Origin: Adiantum capillus-veneris
Taxonomy: Eukaryota > Streptophyta > Polypodiopsida > Polypodiales > Pteridaceae
Direction: 5' to 3'
Assembly: GCA_014529385.2 (NCBI GenBank)
Contig: CM043956.1
Coordinates: 64,112,620 to 64,176,619, forward strand
Length of the DNA stretch: 64,000 bases
In this document: positions 34,633 through 46,580 of the stretch, one piece after another
Position numbering within the stretch: position 1 is the first letter of the stretch
Layout: each line of letters begins with the position of its first letter
The notes under the pieces: generated by a model
Databases searched by the model: none
Seen by the model: only the letters and a program-made list of their open reading frames with translations
What the model was told of the DNA's origin: nothing
Program-made: the position numbers and the translations under genes

Positions 34633-35126
34633 AAATGAGGGGGGAGACAGAGAATCAGGCATATAGGGGGCACCATGTAGCAGCCATTCCTCTCATGCTT
34701 GTGTTTGATAGCCAAAAATCAGTCAGTTATTTACAGCCAGTCCATAAGCCAGCTCACCATGAAATATTTCAGCCTGGAACGTTTCACAATGCAAGTCAGA
34801 AATTTGACACGAAGCATTTCACCTTGTTGGAAAGATGGGACAAAACCTGGGATCGAAACGTCAATATATAAGTAATCCTTAATTTCTTGAAGTGCAAAAA
34901 GCCGGTTTAGGTTTTTTTTGGAGGGGTGAAGGGGGAGGGTTTCCCTTAAAATGGTTAACTCGAGAAGTGAGAGCCTTATAATGAATATAATTGCTTACCT
35001 CTTTCCAAAGTTTGTCTTTGATGCTACTAGTTAGGGTTGATGTCAAGGATGTATTATCTTCCCTCTTTTTGTCAAGATATATAGCTTATCTAAACAAAAC
35101 TTGTGTTATTGCACTTGTCTGTACAG
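34633..35126 (+). other. No coding exon seen; probable intron of pyruvate kinase
   Basis: Ends in a good acceptor (CTGTCTGTACAG). I looked for the preceding conserved pyruvate kinase exon and did not find it here or elsewhere in the window. Confidence 0.5.
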
Positions 35127-36508
35127 GTTAATAGCAAAGTACAGGCCAACAATGCCTGTCCTGTCAGTAGTGATTCCTCGCTTGACCACAAATCAATTGC
35201 GCTGGAGTTTTACCGGTGCATTCCAGGCAAGGATTCATTCTCTATGTAATAATAAGTGTGTTTAATTTCAAGTTACTGTTTGGGGGCTTACTTCAGGTGT
35301 GGGTATTAATTACTTGTTGCGGACAATCTAGTTGGCTGTTTGGGATTGTGCTTGACATGGTTTAAAGGTTCAAATATTATGGCATAACTCCTATGTACTC
35401 AACAGTAGTTAGGTCAAATGTTCTCTTCACAGTCGCAACATTGGCATTGCTTGGAGGTTGAGAATGGGAGAATACTAGGAATCAAAGTTCTGTTGCAGTA
35501 TTATGATGTGATTATGCAAAAATGCTACCATGTTTACTGAGCATTTTACTTGCATATGCTTGGCAACTAGGGGGTTTATGAGCTTCAAATGGGGAAGGTG
35601 TAAGGTAAAAGACAGTACAGCCTGTGAACTGTGAACACATCGTCTGATTTACCAAGAATAGGCATACTGGTGATGTTTGGTAGATCAGCTCTCAGAGGGA
35701 CTACAGGATGGCTGTTAAAGTGGGGCTCTAGTGAGTGTGGGCAAATCCTTTTTATATTGAGTCACTTGAATCCCAAAAGCTTGAAGTAGAATTGGGATTC
35801 CAAATGCTTGAATTAAAATGTGACACCAGCTTACTAAAGCACTTGAAGGTCAAGGCATGATGTAAAGATTACATGCACTTGCAGAGGACTCTAAAGCTCA
35901 CGTTTGCTCGTGCTCTCCTCTACGGCTGCCGTTGGCTTGTATTAATTTTTTCTAGCTAATACGTCTTTTAATGCTACGCTTAATTGTGGCCGAGTCTGCC
36001 CTGCATCTCAAGATTTTTGACAGAAACTCAGTACTCGGAACTTTGTATTGATGTATATGCTCGTGTGTGTGTGTCCTTAAGGAGTGTGTTTCTTTGGTGC
36101 TGTTTGCTGGGAGTTCTCCCTGTTTTTCCTTGCCTTTGGGTCGCTGGAAGGTTATGGATAGCGAAATGAATGATCAAGTTTTCTTTTTGTCATTCTGATT
36201 TGACATGCAGGCAAGACAATGTTTGGTTATCAGAGGAATTTTTCCGATGCTGGCTGACCCAAGACATCCTGTAAGTAGCAAATCCGCGCTCATCTTGTCG
36301 GACCGGTATAACCATGCGAATCTGGTTGATGATTGTTCTCTCTCTTTATGTACAGGCGGAAACAACAAATGCTACAAATGAGTCTGTCCTCAAGGTGGCA
36401 ATGGACCATGGCAAATCTGCAGGAATTATCAAGCCTCATGATCGTATAGTGGTATGTCAGAAAGTGGGCGATTCTTCTGTGGTAAAGATTATTGAGCTCG
36501 AAGAATAA
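35127..36508 (+). CDS. Cytosolic pyruvate kinase, last three exons
   Basis: Pyruvate kinase transfers phosphate from phosphoenolpyruvate to ADP, the last step of glycolysis. Exons: 35127-35226 ([18 protein letters not shown] then RWSFTGAFQ), 36211-36270 ([20 protein letters not shown]) and 36356-36508 ([20 protein letters not shown] to [15 protein letters not shown], stop 36506). These form the C-terminal domain of the plant cytosolic subclass with the NATNESVLK segment; no transit-type feature can be judged. Exon phases join exactly. The intron 35227-36210 has a GC donor (CAG|GCAAGG) and AG acceptor; the intron 36271-36355 is GT-AG. No stops or shifts: this part looks intact. Upstream exons are not in the window, so the gene is either split by a very long transposon-filled intron or truncated. 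Confidence 0.92.
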
Positions 36509-36780
36509 GCAGGCGTCGTTCTGCTAAAAAATGGCTTTTTCAAGCCTTAAAACTTTTCTCCATCGAAGGGAAAGGAAATTATTTGAGTGGGGACTTTGTA
36601 CTTGCCTTAGTACTAACCAAGGCAATGGAAGTATTTTACCGGGTCAGAATTCTCTGATTTTAATTATTCTCTATGGGAAGAGATCTATGCAACAATTAAG
36701 GCAGATTGGAGACTTAGAGAGAGACAGAGAGTGGCCTTACAATTTTGACTTTCCTTTTCTGTAGGATCATTATCAGCATA
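36509..36780 (+). other. Probable 3' untranslated region of pyruvate kinase
   Basis: Non-coding, moderately AT-rich, ends around TCAGCATAAAGCCCTG. No clear polyadenylation signal could be singled out. Confidence 0.45.
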
Positions 36781-38400
36781 AAGCCCTGTTAATGGGGGGT
36801 GTGATCTGATTATTGTTATTTTCGAAAATTCATATAAAAGGACCGTATCACGCGTTTCTAAAAGTTTCTGTTAACTAAGGTCACACGGGTATGGCACGGG
36901 CGTGTGCGGATGCAGGGTGTGGATGCCATGCAAATGCGAGTGTGTGTGCACATCTCTTTCTCCAAACATTGTATTTTTCACCCTAAACCCCAAACCCTAA
37001 AACTTATCATTAGTTTCCTTGATTTTGACATTGCCAATTTGAGAAGTACTATGAGGAGTTAAAATTTGCCAAAGATTTGTGTTTTGGCAGCTTGAAGTAA
37101 TGCAAAAAGTCAATGCCCTAAGTTGGCACATTTTCTCATACCCTTTGCTTTGAAGTACGTGCCGCAAATTGGAATGCTAATTGTCCTATTTGTCTTGTTG
37201 GAGCAAGGCATCTCGAAACTTGACAGGTCATGGTTAAGCTTAGATTATTTTGGCTCGAGTGTTTTTTTGATTTCCAACTGAGCATCGGTCTGCTCCTTGT
37301 GAGCTTGCAGCGATGCTTTTAGGTGACCAAGTCTAATAAAAATTCGAGGGATGTAAGGTTCTAGGTATATTATGGTAATGTCTAGCTAAGAAGCTACTTA
37401 TCTACTTCATGCTCTGTCCTATTCAAGGATAGTTAATCATTGTATAAAAGTAGGTAGTATAGTATAAAACTTCTAAGTTGCTTACATTAGGCGTTTTGAG
37501 CACATGGGGAATCTTTCATTTCATTGGGAATTTCCATGGATTTTTCAGGCACTTGAGTAATTTTTCCAAGAAAGAAATAAGAAATAAGAAATTGTGGGAA
37601 AAGGAATATTGGTTAGGCTATTGATGTTACCTGATTATCCCCCATGTGGACATTGTACATGGCCATTGTTGTGTGTACCTCATGCTTTCGATTGGACACT
37701 AACTCTTAGTTGGCATTTATACATGGGCATTGCTACATGTACCAATTGTGCTTTAGATGGAACATTAACTGTAAAAATAGGCAAACAATCCGGCTGGTCC
37801 AAAGGCGCTTCGCCTCCAACGTGGAATTGTCAACTCTCCAACCTCTCAAGTTGGAAGCTCTTTATAACTTGTGTGTGTGTGTGTGTGTGTGTGTGCACAT
37901 ATTTGAGCAATGATTCCAACATTAATACAATTCTTAACTCTCTATTAAGTGTTTTTGTCTTAAGGGATTTCCAAGTAGAGATAAAAACAATAGGGAAAAT
38001 CAAGCAACCTAAGCTCATCTCTGTCAGGTTTTTCCCTAGATAGACATTGAAAGGTTGCCCATCTACGAGTACATGAAAAATGGTAGCTGCCCGGCTTATT
38101 GAGTAATTTACTTTTAGCACTTTCATTCCACACCCATGTGTTTATGGTGCCCACCTACTAGTTAAAACACAATACGAAGTGTTATATGTGAAGTCTTTTC
38201 AAAGTTCAAAGGGCGTGTGAGTAAGCATTCAAACAAATACATGTGAGTAAGAGCCTTCCTATGTGGTTTTGCTTGTGTGTGTTAAGAGGTTACCTCTATA
38301 CTGTGTGTGCACGCACACATGTACATGCATGTGTGGATTCCACCCTTGATAAACGAGTATGTGTGCATGCTATATTCATGGGGTTGTGTAGATTGCGACT
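36781..38400. other. Intergenic, no gene seen
   Basis: Contains CCCTAAACCCCAAACCCTAAA (36981-37001), two or three telomere-type units, and a (GT)n tract at 37870-37894. No frame with recognisable motifs. Confidence 0.6.
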
Positions 38401-38411
38401 TGAGATCAATT

Positions 38412-38473
<62 letters not shown>

Positions 38474-38474
38474 A
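38412..38474. repeat. (CT)n microsatellite
   Basis: CT dinucleotides with a single GT interruption near 38465. It lies about 90 bp upstream of the LINE endonuclease fragment. Confidence 0.95.
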
Positions 38475-38566
38475 AAGCGGCAAGGGAAAAAGGCAAGATT
38501 GCCTTTTACGGAGATGGAAGAGTGGTAATACTAGAGCGACGCTCCACATGACGGTGCGAGACTTAT

Positions 38567-39120
38567 GGGACCACACTCAAAGTGGCTACCTGGAACTGTA
38601 ATGGATCTATGCGTCTTGATGTGGGTGCTTTTGAGGATAGCTTCACTGGAAGAGACATCATCTTTTACTCTGAGACACACCAGGCCCCTGGGCAATCCAT
38701 GCCACATCAGTGGATACAGCCGGGAGACAGCTTACAGACAGGAGACACGCTCAGAGCACAGAGGACGGGGCTCGGGGGGAGTGGCAATGTTATTTAGAGA
38801 GGATTTGCAGCCATTGATACATATAGCCCACAGGGATGAGTAGGCTAGGTACCTGTGGGTGAGATTGAAAGCAGAGAAAGGCAAATATCTCTACCTTGCT
38901 ATTTGCTACTTTCCCCCGAGTACATCAGTTTATGCATCACCCAGAGGACAATCCCCTTTCTCTATTTTGGATGATGACATATGGGAGTTCTCTAGGGATG
39001 GTGACATTATCATCCTAGGGGACTTCAATGCTAGGACTACCCATCACCAGACAGTGCACTCATGGACATTGGCCGGAACACGACCTGCAACGTCTTCAAG
39101 CACGCCTCGATAGGGGCATC
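38567..39120 (+). pseudogene. LINE ORF2 endonuclease (APE-type) fragment
   Basis: Starts ATWNCNGSMRLDVGAFEDSF and DIIFYSETHQAPGQ, the N-terminal strand and catalytic Glu (SETH) of LINE APE-like endonucleases. After a frameshift near 38775 comes GGVAMLFREDLQPLI, a TAG at 38841-38843, ARYLWVRLKAEKGKYLYLAI, CYFPPSTSVYA and GDIIILGDFNARTTHH, with the conserved G-D-x-N. The frame decays after about 39060. The LINE is 3'-truncated here, the opposite of the usual 5' truncation, so a later deletion or rearrangement is likely. Confidence 0.85.
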
Positions 39121-40402
39121 TACTATTATCATTACCGACCTCCTGCAGGTAGTGGGGTTGTGGCAATGGATCTAGAATGGTGGCTCCAGGCAAGAACGAT
39201 TAGAGGGCTCCGAAGAGCTTCTCCCCCAATACGTAGCTGACCCATGTCCAAGCCGACATCATCACTCGCATTTACGGGCCGGCATACTCGTCTCCAAATT
39301 TGTTGCATGTTCGTATCTCAACATGAGTTCATAGGCCCGACATTCATCACCTCCTTGCCAGTAGCTACATTTTCAAAAGAAGACAGTTGCTTATGATCTA
39401 GATATGTACACTTTGCAATTTATAAGATGCCTCATAGTAGCAACGTGCTTCATGCCAATGGGACTTTTGCACTGAGAACTTATCTCTACACTGTCTATGA
39501 CATACAATATAAAGTTACCTCTCCTTCTTCTTAAGCTTAATCAATATCTTGTATCTTTTGTATTTGTCTTGATTCTTGTTTTGTGTCTGACACAGAGGAC
39601 ATACATATATTCACAACAATGGACATTTTCGATTGCACAAGCACGACTCCAACTCGACAATATTGCAAGGTCCGTTATCTGTATCCAATTCTCTATGCCC
39701 ATATGTTTGCTTGGCGCAACACATAAATGCTCCGGGGCAGGGCACGGCTTCCGTTTCTTATAATTTTTGGAGAGACCACAGTGTCAACTCTCCACCATAC
39801 TTTTGTATGGAACTTCTGCATGACGTGCACTGTATATTTAGCATTTTCACTTTGTGCCTAGCTGCAAAAATGTTTAACTATTCACATTGTTTTTGTGTAG
39901 CTTGATTCAAACATTGCCCTCCGGCTTGCATAATTGGATGATATCCATACACGTGTACCAAGTCGGTAGTGTATTTCATTTTTAAATCTATTGATGCTTT
40001 ATTTATTTCTTGGAGTTTTTCAATGCTTTCTTAAGTTAGTTTAACTACATGTTTTCCTCATTAGTGCATGCTCCACGGTCTAGAGACTAAATGGTCGATA
40101 TTACTAGACTGAATGGCAATCTGCAAACAACTACAAAAGTAGGTTAAGTTGCAACCCTTTTGCTCAATTCAATTTAGTAGTCCTTTGTGTATAGGGAGCG
40201 CTATGGGACACAACTTGCTTCTTCTCAATGCTCATGAAGTCCCAAGTTGAGCTATTCTTGGTGCCTAACCATTGGTTCTACTCATTTGCTCATATTCCAG
40301 AACAAAACCCGAGGCAATAGCAATTCAAAACCAACTAACCAACTACGCTCCCAAATCTATTAGATCATGTACAGCAAAGGCCTACCAAGCAAGACTAGTT
40401 CT
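39121..40402. other. No gene seen
   Basis: Non-coding. The right end (40330-40402) may be decayed Copia 3' sequence, since a polypurine tract follows. Confidence 0.5.
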
Positions 40403-40567
40403 TTAAGTGGGAGGTTGTTGGGTGAAGACGGTGTGCCTCTTACCCCGGTCAAACACGCCAAAGGAGTTTGACCGTCCATCACTTGTACATACCTTATTCT
40501 TTACTAAATAGAAGAATAAGAGCCTCTCTCATACATTGTGGTGAGTTGCTCCATCCACATTGTGTGT

Positions 40568-40624
<57 letters not shown>

Positions 40625-40740
40625 CTCTCTCTACACATGCATCGCATTCGTGCGATCTTCACTCTTATCTTTTGCCCAAGGGATTTGTGCCAAGGATGAC
40701 AAGCACCTCTTCCCCTCACGCTGACATCACCTCGTCTGAA
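40403..40740 (+). repeat. Copia-type LTR with polypurine tract
   Basis: AAGTGGGAGGT followed by TGTTGGGTGAAGACGG, the same junction type as at 24272-24285. A TATA-like element was not resolved. It includes a (CT)n tract at 40569-40621. The right border is not certain and no partner LTR was found, so this is a solo or orphan LTR. Confidence 0.6.
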
Positions 40741-40853
40741 TCCTATCATAAAATATGAGGTATAACAATAATATACTTAATATCAAATGAGCTTGAAGAA
40801 TGATATTTCAAGATATCAAATATGCAGATTCAAAATATATTTCCAAATCAGAT

Positions 40854-40888
<35 letters not shown>
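40854..40888. repeat. (CT)n microsatellite
   Basis: CT dinucleotides in AT-rich DNA. Confidence 0.95.
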
Positions 40889-40892
<4 letters not shown>

Positions 40893-42363
40893 ATGTGCAA
40901 GCACACACACGAAAGAGTATTCAATATTAGTGAAAGTCTGTGAATTTTAAATTCCATACAAATCAAATCAAATCAAATTTGTTCATGAAATGTTGCTTAA
41001 TATTGAATGAAATAAATTCTGTAATATCTTTACAATGTGAAGTGAAAGAGATGACATATTTATCATGAATGCCTAAAAACAGTCTTAAAACAAACCCCAT
41101 GATGCTTCTTTTAGAGAAACAATAATTTTTTTAATTCACATCACATTAATGATTAGTTTTCTCAATTCACATGAGAAGTATGAAAAGTAAGTTTAAATGA
41201 GCCGTTACAATCACATGTTGTGTTATAATATAAAATTGTATTACCAATTATACATACATAATCACAAATAGTTTATATATCACAAAGTGACAATAAAATG
41301 AAAGGTGCACATTGTACATTGGTATTTCAAAACAAGATATTATAATGAAAAGAAAGTAAAATAAAAAACAATAAAATAAAGCGACACATTGACAAACTAA
41401 AACAACATAATATTTTAATGCTTTTGTAAGAAAATATAAATTTAATGAGCTCATGAAATAAAAAACAATTCAATAAATTAAATCTTTATGAAGTCCTTAA
41501 ATGATTTTTTTATAAATTAAAATATTAAGAAAAAGTTCAACGAGTCAATACTTAACATCATGGGATCAAACTCCTAGGAATGCACTCTTTAATCCTTTGT
41601 TCTCTTAACTTTAAAGCCTTTTTCAATGTGCCAAAGAAGCAAACGATTGCTTTGAAAAATAGCATTGAAAAGGACAAGATTTCTTTCTTTTTAAGACTGT
41701 TAAAGCCCCTTTGAGGAATTTGAATTGAACGAACTTCACTATATGGATACTAAGATCTTTAGCAAGCCAAAAAGGTAAAGCATCGGGATGGCTTGCTAAG
41801 AAAGTGACATGGAGTACCACGAGGGTGGGTGTGTGTTGAAAGGGTTGTCTAGTTATAAATAAAGGGCGTTTTGAGGGCAACTTTATCTTAAATGTAGATG
41901 TAGCAAGGACGCAGCCTTATGTTTTTTTTTTTGCTTTTTTTGGAGAAGAATTTATGCAAAAGGGAAAGAATAAGTATGTATGAGAATGGTCTCACAAAAG
42001 GAGGAGCCTACTTTCTAACGTTTGTTACATCAGTGAGGATTTTTAACATCGTATCATCAAACTGCTACATATAGTAGTTCTTTTGCACTTGTTGATGCAC
42101 TTTATGTACTAGGGATAAAAGAAACATTTTGTGTATATGTGCATTTACAAGACTTGGTCTTGTTGTGTGAAGGGGTGAAAAGTCAAGCATCTGGAAGGAT
42201 GTAGCCAAAAGTGAGGGCCTACAAGCAAGTGTAGCATGTTTAAAAGTGCTATTAATCGCAATTAATATCTTTTGGCTTGAAAGTGCAAAATTCTTACTCA
42301 ATGACCATACCACAACTTAGAACATAGTGCAAGTATGCACCGGTTCAAGTTTGAAGCCATTTT
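40889..42363. other. AT-rich region, no gene seen
   Basis: No frame with a recognisable motif on either strand. Confidence 0.6.
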
Positions 42364-42591
42364 TGTTGGAATTAGGGTTGAAAGAAAACACACACAGCTT
42401 GGAGAACACGAAGGAAGTTCAAGGCACACAACAGAGAGTGTATTGCTTAGTGAGCAATGGAAAGATGGATAGCCCTAGAATGATGGACGTATATACAATG
42501 CACTGGGGAAAAAACCTCCTAGTGAGGGAAAAAATGCCGCGACAGTCCTAAGTGTGTTCACACACATCACTACCACATGTATATGGTAACA
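42364..42591 (-). repeat. Copia-G 3' LTR (228 bp)
   Basis: Short LTR with TGTTGG and TAACA ends; on the minus strand it starts TGTTACCATATACATGTGG. Confidence 0.75.
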
Positions 42592-43555
42592 ATCCCCCTT
42601 GGGAGTGATGCGATGAACGAGAGCTGGAACATGGAATAAAGGGAAGTGCCATGCCTTGAGGACATGATCAGTCCACAAAGGGGAGTAAGCCTAAAGCTTT
42701 GTGGAAAGCTTCAAACTTCTCAAGAGACAATGCCTTTGTGAAAGGATCTGCAAGGTTGTCCTACATTGGCACATAAGCCAAGCTGATCTCTCCTGCTTTG
42801 TGTGAGCATGAAAAACTGGGTTCCTCGCAACTGCCAATGTGCTCTGACTGTCAGTGTAGATAGTATTGGCAGTGTCGTGTCCAACACCCAAGTCAGCCAT
42901 AAGGCGTATGAGCCATACACACTCAACTGTAACTGTGAAGACTGCCCTGTGCTCAGCCTCACAACTAGAAGTTGCCACAGTAGGTTGCTTCTTGCTCAAC
43001 CATGATAGACATGAACTGCCAAGCATGAAACAAAAACCACTTGTGGACACTCGTGTGTCAAAACAACCAACCCAATTTGAGTCCGAAAAAGCATGTAAGT
43101 CTCGCGGTAGTGATCCCCCCTTGGGATAAAACAAGCCAAGACGTAAAGTTCCACTCAAGTAGTGGAAAATCATCTTGACATCTTGCCAATGCTTAGACCC
43201 TGGGCTATGCATAAATCTGATGACATGTGGGACTGTAAACTGAATATTCAGCCTCATGTTGCATACATAAATGAGGCATCCAACATCAATTTGGTAAAGA
43301 GTGACATGTACAAGATCACCACCATCATGAAGACTCAATTTCAAACCTATTTCCATGGGAGTGGTGATAGGTTTGCAATCCTCAAGTCCAAACTTATAAA
43401 GCAATGTCTCTATGTAACTTTTCTGACACAAGGCAATACCACCATCACACTGTTTAAACTCTATACCCAAGTAATGATGCAATAGCCCCAAATATTTCAT
43501 ATTGAAAGTAACATTCAAATTAGCCTTAAATTTAGCAATATGTATCTCATTTGGT

Positions 43556-43605
43556 CCACTGATCAACAAATCATCCACATCCACTGATCAACAAATCATC
43601 CGCAT
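43556..43605. repeat. 25-bp tandem duplication in Copia-G reverse transcriptase
   Basis: CCACTGATCAACAAATCATC repeated at 43556 and 43581, at the catalytic Asp-Asp segment. 25 is not a multiple of three, so it shifts the frame. Confidence 0.9.
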
Positions 43606-44836
43606 AAGGAACCACAATGAGAAATACATCACCCTAAGGCTTTACATAGAATGTGCTTTCTGTTGGACTATTACGAAAGCCTTGGACCAAATGAGTGTCA
43701 GTTTTCTCATACCACGCACGAGGAGATTGCTTCAACCCATACAAAGATTTCTTACATCTGCACACGTTATCCTCTTGTCCTTTCTTGACAAAACCGCGAG
43801 GCTGCGTTACATAAACTTCCTCAAATATGTCACCATTCAAGAAAGAAGTACCAATGTCTGATAGATATACATCCCAACCAAAATGAGCTGCCAATGCACA
43901 TAGCAAATGCACACTAGTCATACGACAAGTGGGAGAGAAAGTCTCTTCATAATCTATGCCTTTTTGATGTGCATAACCCTTTGCAACAAGTCGAGCCTTA
44001 TAGCGATCAATCTCACCATCCAGCCTGTTTCAAGTTGTAAACCCACTTTGTACCAATGGTCTTTTTAGCAGGAGGCAACTCACATAAAGTCCATGTGTCA
44101 TTTTCTATAAGTGCATCATATTCTGATTGCATGGCAGCCATCCAATTTTTTGAATGTTGTGCTTCATCAAAAGATAGAGGTTCCTCAACATCATGTAAGC
44201 TAAACACAACCAAAGCATAAAAATCTGATACATAAGATGCATGTTGAGAACCTGAACGAGTACGACTAGACAAAGGTGCATCCAATTTACTATCACACAA
44301 AGTATGCACCAGCCATTTATGCATACCTCTAGCCTGCTCATTCTTAGCCCTTTCCTCATCAAGTACATCTGCATCATTAATAGGCTGATCTGTAACATTT
44401 TCAGAAACCCCCATAGGTTGTACATTTGTCTCATTGGAATTTACATTCGAACTTCCACCATTCAAAAGAGGTAACAAAGTGTCACAAATGTCCCGTGAGC
44501 TTACATTATTGTCTCTAGTACATGACAACAAGGGACGAACATAATTTTCCACAAAAACAACATCCGAGACCAAGATACACCTTGTTTGCGGATGATACAA
44601 CCTGTACCCTTTGCTTTCAACACTATAACCAAGAAAAATACATTTGATGCCTTATCATCCAATTTCCCGCACTGCGTTTGTGGCACCAAAGCTTATGCCA
44701 AACAACCAAAAACACACATCTTCTCAACAGAAGGCTTTACATCATGCCATGGTTCATATGGAGTCATAGACTGCAAAGCTTTCATAGGAGACGTGTTTAG
44801 TACACAAGTGGCACACATGATGGCCTGAAGCCAAAA

Positions 44837-45120
44837 CGAATGTGGTAAAGCTTGACTCTTGACCATACATCGTTCCATTTCTGTAAGTGACCTATTTTTC
44901 CTCTCAGCAAGACCATTTTGCTGAGGTATATAAGGCAGTATACATTGGTGTTTTATCGCACGACTAGCCAAAAATGCACGAATGTGGTAAAGCTTGACTC
45001 TTGACCATACATCGTTCCATTTCCGTAAGTGACCTATTTTTCCTCTCAGCAAGACCATTTTGCTGAGGTATATAAGGCAGTATACATTGGTGTTTTATCG
45101 CACGACTAACCAAAAATGCA
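44837..45120. repeat. 142-bp tandem duplication in Copia-G integrase
   Basis: CGAATGTGGTAAAGCTTGAC at 44837 recurs at 44979, and the following bases match with two or three differences. It duplicates PYIPQQNGLAERKNRSLTE. The length shifts the frame. Confidence 0.92.
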
Positions 45121-45593
45121 TTAAATTCATGAGATATATACTTCCCCCCTCGATCAGAATGGAGGGTGCCCATAGTACATTTCGAGACTTTTTTAGCCAT
45201 AGCCAAAAATTGTTTGAAGCACATAAATACTTCGAACTTTGCGTTAAGTGGATACACCCATGCATGCATGAAGTAATCATCAATGAAAGTCACAAAGTAA
45301 AGATAATTGCCCAAGAAGGGGGGTTTTGCATGGGACCACAAACATCACTATGCACAAGTTGCAACCTGCATGTGGCCCTAACTGAACCATCCTTTGGAAA
45401 ATTAGAACGCTGCATCTTACCCAAAATACAGCCTTCACAAACATGTTTGACAGGTGCTTCAAGAAGTGGCAAAGAAGCAACCATATCAGATTTCTGTAAA
45501 CGCAATAAACTGGCAAAATTCAGATGTCCAAAACGTGCATGCCAAAGTTTTGCAATATTTGCGAGTTTCCATTTTCGAGCTTTTGTAATTTGA

Positions 45594-46444
45594 AATGTTT
45601 TTTAATGAGCTTTTCAACACTCGCATTACACCAAGGATATCTTAAAATATTATTGTGGCATGAGAAGAGTCTACACAGAAATTTGCATTCCTTCAATTAC
45701 CAGGCAATTAAATGTGACATGCATGCATGTTGATGCTTGAGGGAATGTAAGCTTAAGCACTCTCTTGTTAGGCTGAAATGTAACTATAAAAAAAGAACCA
45801 TTGGTAATTATTTTTGAGTGAATATCTAGCTCTAAAGAATACCAAACAACACATGTAGTGTCAAAGGAACCTACCAAGTCAACTATAGTAGCTTCAAAAC
45901 CAAACTAGATTCCTAGTGGTAGTGTGACATGCATATCATACTACATAGTAAACCCCCAATTACATAATCCAGTCACACGATTACCAAAATGCCATGTCCA
46001 TGTCATGTGGCCACATTATACACAAAACACACAAATCAAAATACGATGTCTAGAGAATACTAATTTTACTTTTTAATCCCTTAAATTCTCTTATGGGGTA
46101 CCCTAATGGAAGTATTGATGGGTCCTCCTTGAAATTTGCTACATATTTTTAATAGTGTTGAATATGATTGATCAATTTTTATGGCTATTGGCACATTAAA
46201 TATGTCTACCTAGCTATTATTTTCATGTACTCTATCAAACACAACAACTGATCACCTCTAATGACTTCCCATTAACTTGCTTTCCTTGGTATTTTCTCCC
46301 TTGTTTCACAACTCAATAAAAAACCACCCTTAGTCATATAGGTTTGCACTTTGAACCTAGTAATTAGAGCACCATCCATCCAATGGTATGATGATGAGGA
46401 TGCCATCATAGCTCCACCCGTTATGCCATAGATTGCCCTCATAG
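45594..46444. other. AT-rich region, no gene seen
   Basis: A minus-strand frame at 45671-45877 lacks any recognisable motif and is not called. Confidence 0.55.

Positions 46445-46475
<31 letters not shown>
46445..46475 (+). repeat. Poly-C run (31 C)
   Basis: Uninterrupted C31 followed by T5. Rare in plant DNA outside recent slippage or assembly error. Further C/G runs lie at 46618-46720. Confidence 0.85.
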
Positions 46476-46507
46476 TTTTTATGCAATCTAGGAGATTGCT
46501 ACTCGCG

Positions 46508-46580
46508 ACATACTCTTTTGATTGATTAGAGTAATAAAATTGTCTCAACATAATCTCTTGATTGATTAGAGTAATAAAAC
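46508..46580. repeat. Short direct repeat TTGATTGATTAGAGTAATAA
   Basis: Two copies about 42 bp apart (near 46517 and 46559) next to the C run. Confidence 0.75.

Larger units (their letters stand above)
42364..45593 (-). mobile_element. Copia-G: 5'-truncated Copia element
   Basis: 3' LTR 42364-42591 (TGTTGGAATTAGGG...TATGGTAACA), polypurine tract 42592-42603 (minus CCAAGGGGGAT), RNase H and reverse transcriptase 42691-43921, integrase 44013-45593. Gag, protease, primer site and 5' LTR are not found to the right. Several frameshifts and two small tandem duplications. Not active. Confidence 0.85.
42691..45593 (-). pseudogene. Copia-G integrase, reverse transcriptase and RNase H
   Basis: Pre-integrase WHARFGHLNFASLL near 45555 and CEGCILGKMQRSNF near 45430; integrase core FIDDYFMHAWVYPL near 45285, TLHSDRGGKYISHEF near 45155 and PYIPQQNGLAERKNRSLTEM; linker 44600-44013 ending IENDTWTLCELPPAKKTIGT; reverse transcriptase with SLYGLKQSPRAWYEKTDTHL near 43720; D-D site read as MDVDDLLISGPNE at 43584, RNase H with ATSSCEAEHRAV near 42960 and TDSQSTLAVARNPVFHAHTK. 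Several frames are involved, with breaks near 43590-43630, 43930-44010 and 44690. Confidence 0.85.

Noticed and set aside
34633-34870. Possible preceding exon of pyruvate kinase
   Set aside because: Searched by eye for the conserved segment before KLIAKYRP (the region with AES and SAK-type motifs); none found in any frame and the stretch looks intronic or LTR-derived.
36981-37001. CCCTAAACCCCAAACCCTAAA as interstitial telomere or telo-box
   Set aside because: Only two or three imperfect units; AAACCCTAA occurs often by chance in plant promoters and LTRs (also near 9200 and 23620).
43634-43921. Copia-G reverse transcriptase start as a separate small gene
   Set aside because: It is the 5' part of the same decayed reverse transcriptase, separated from the rest by the 25-bp duplication and frameshifts.
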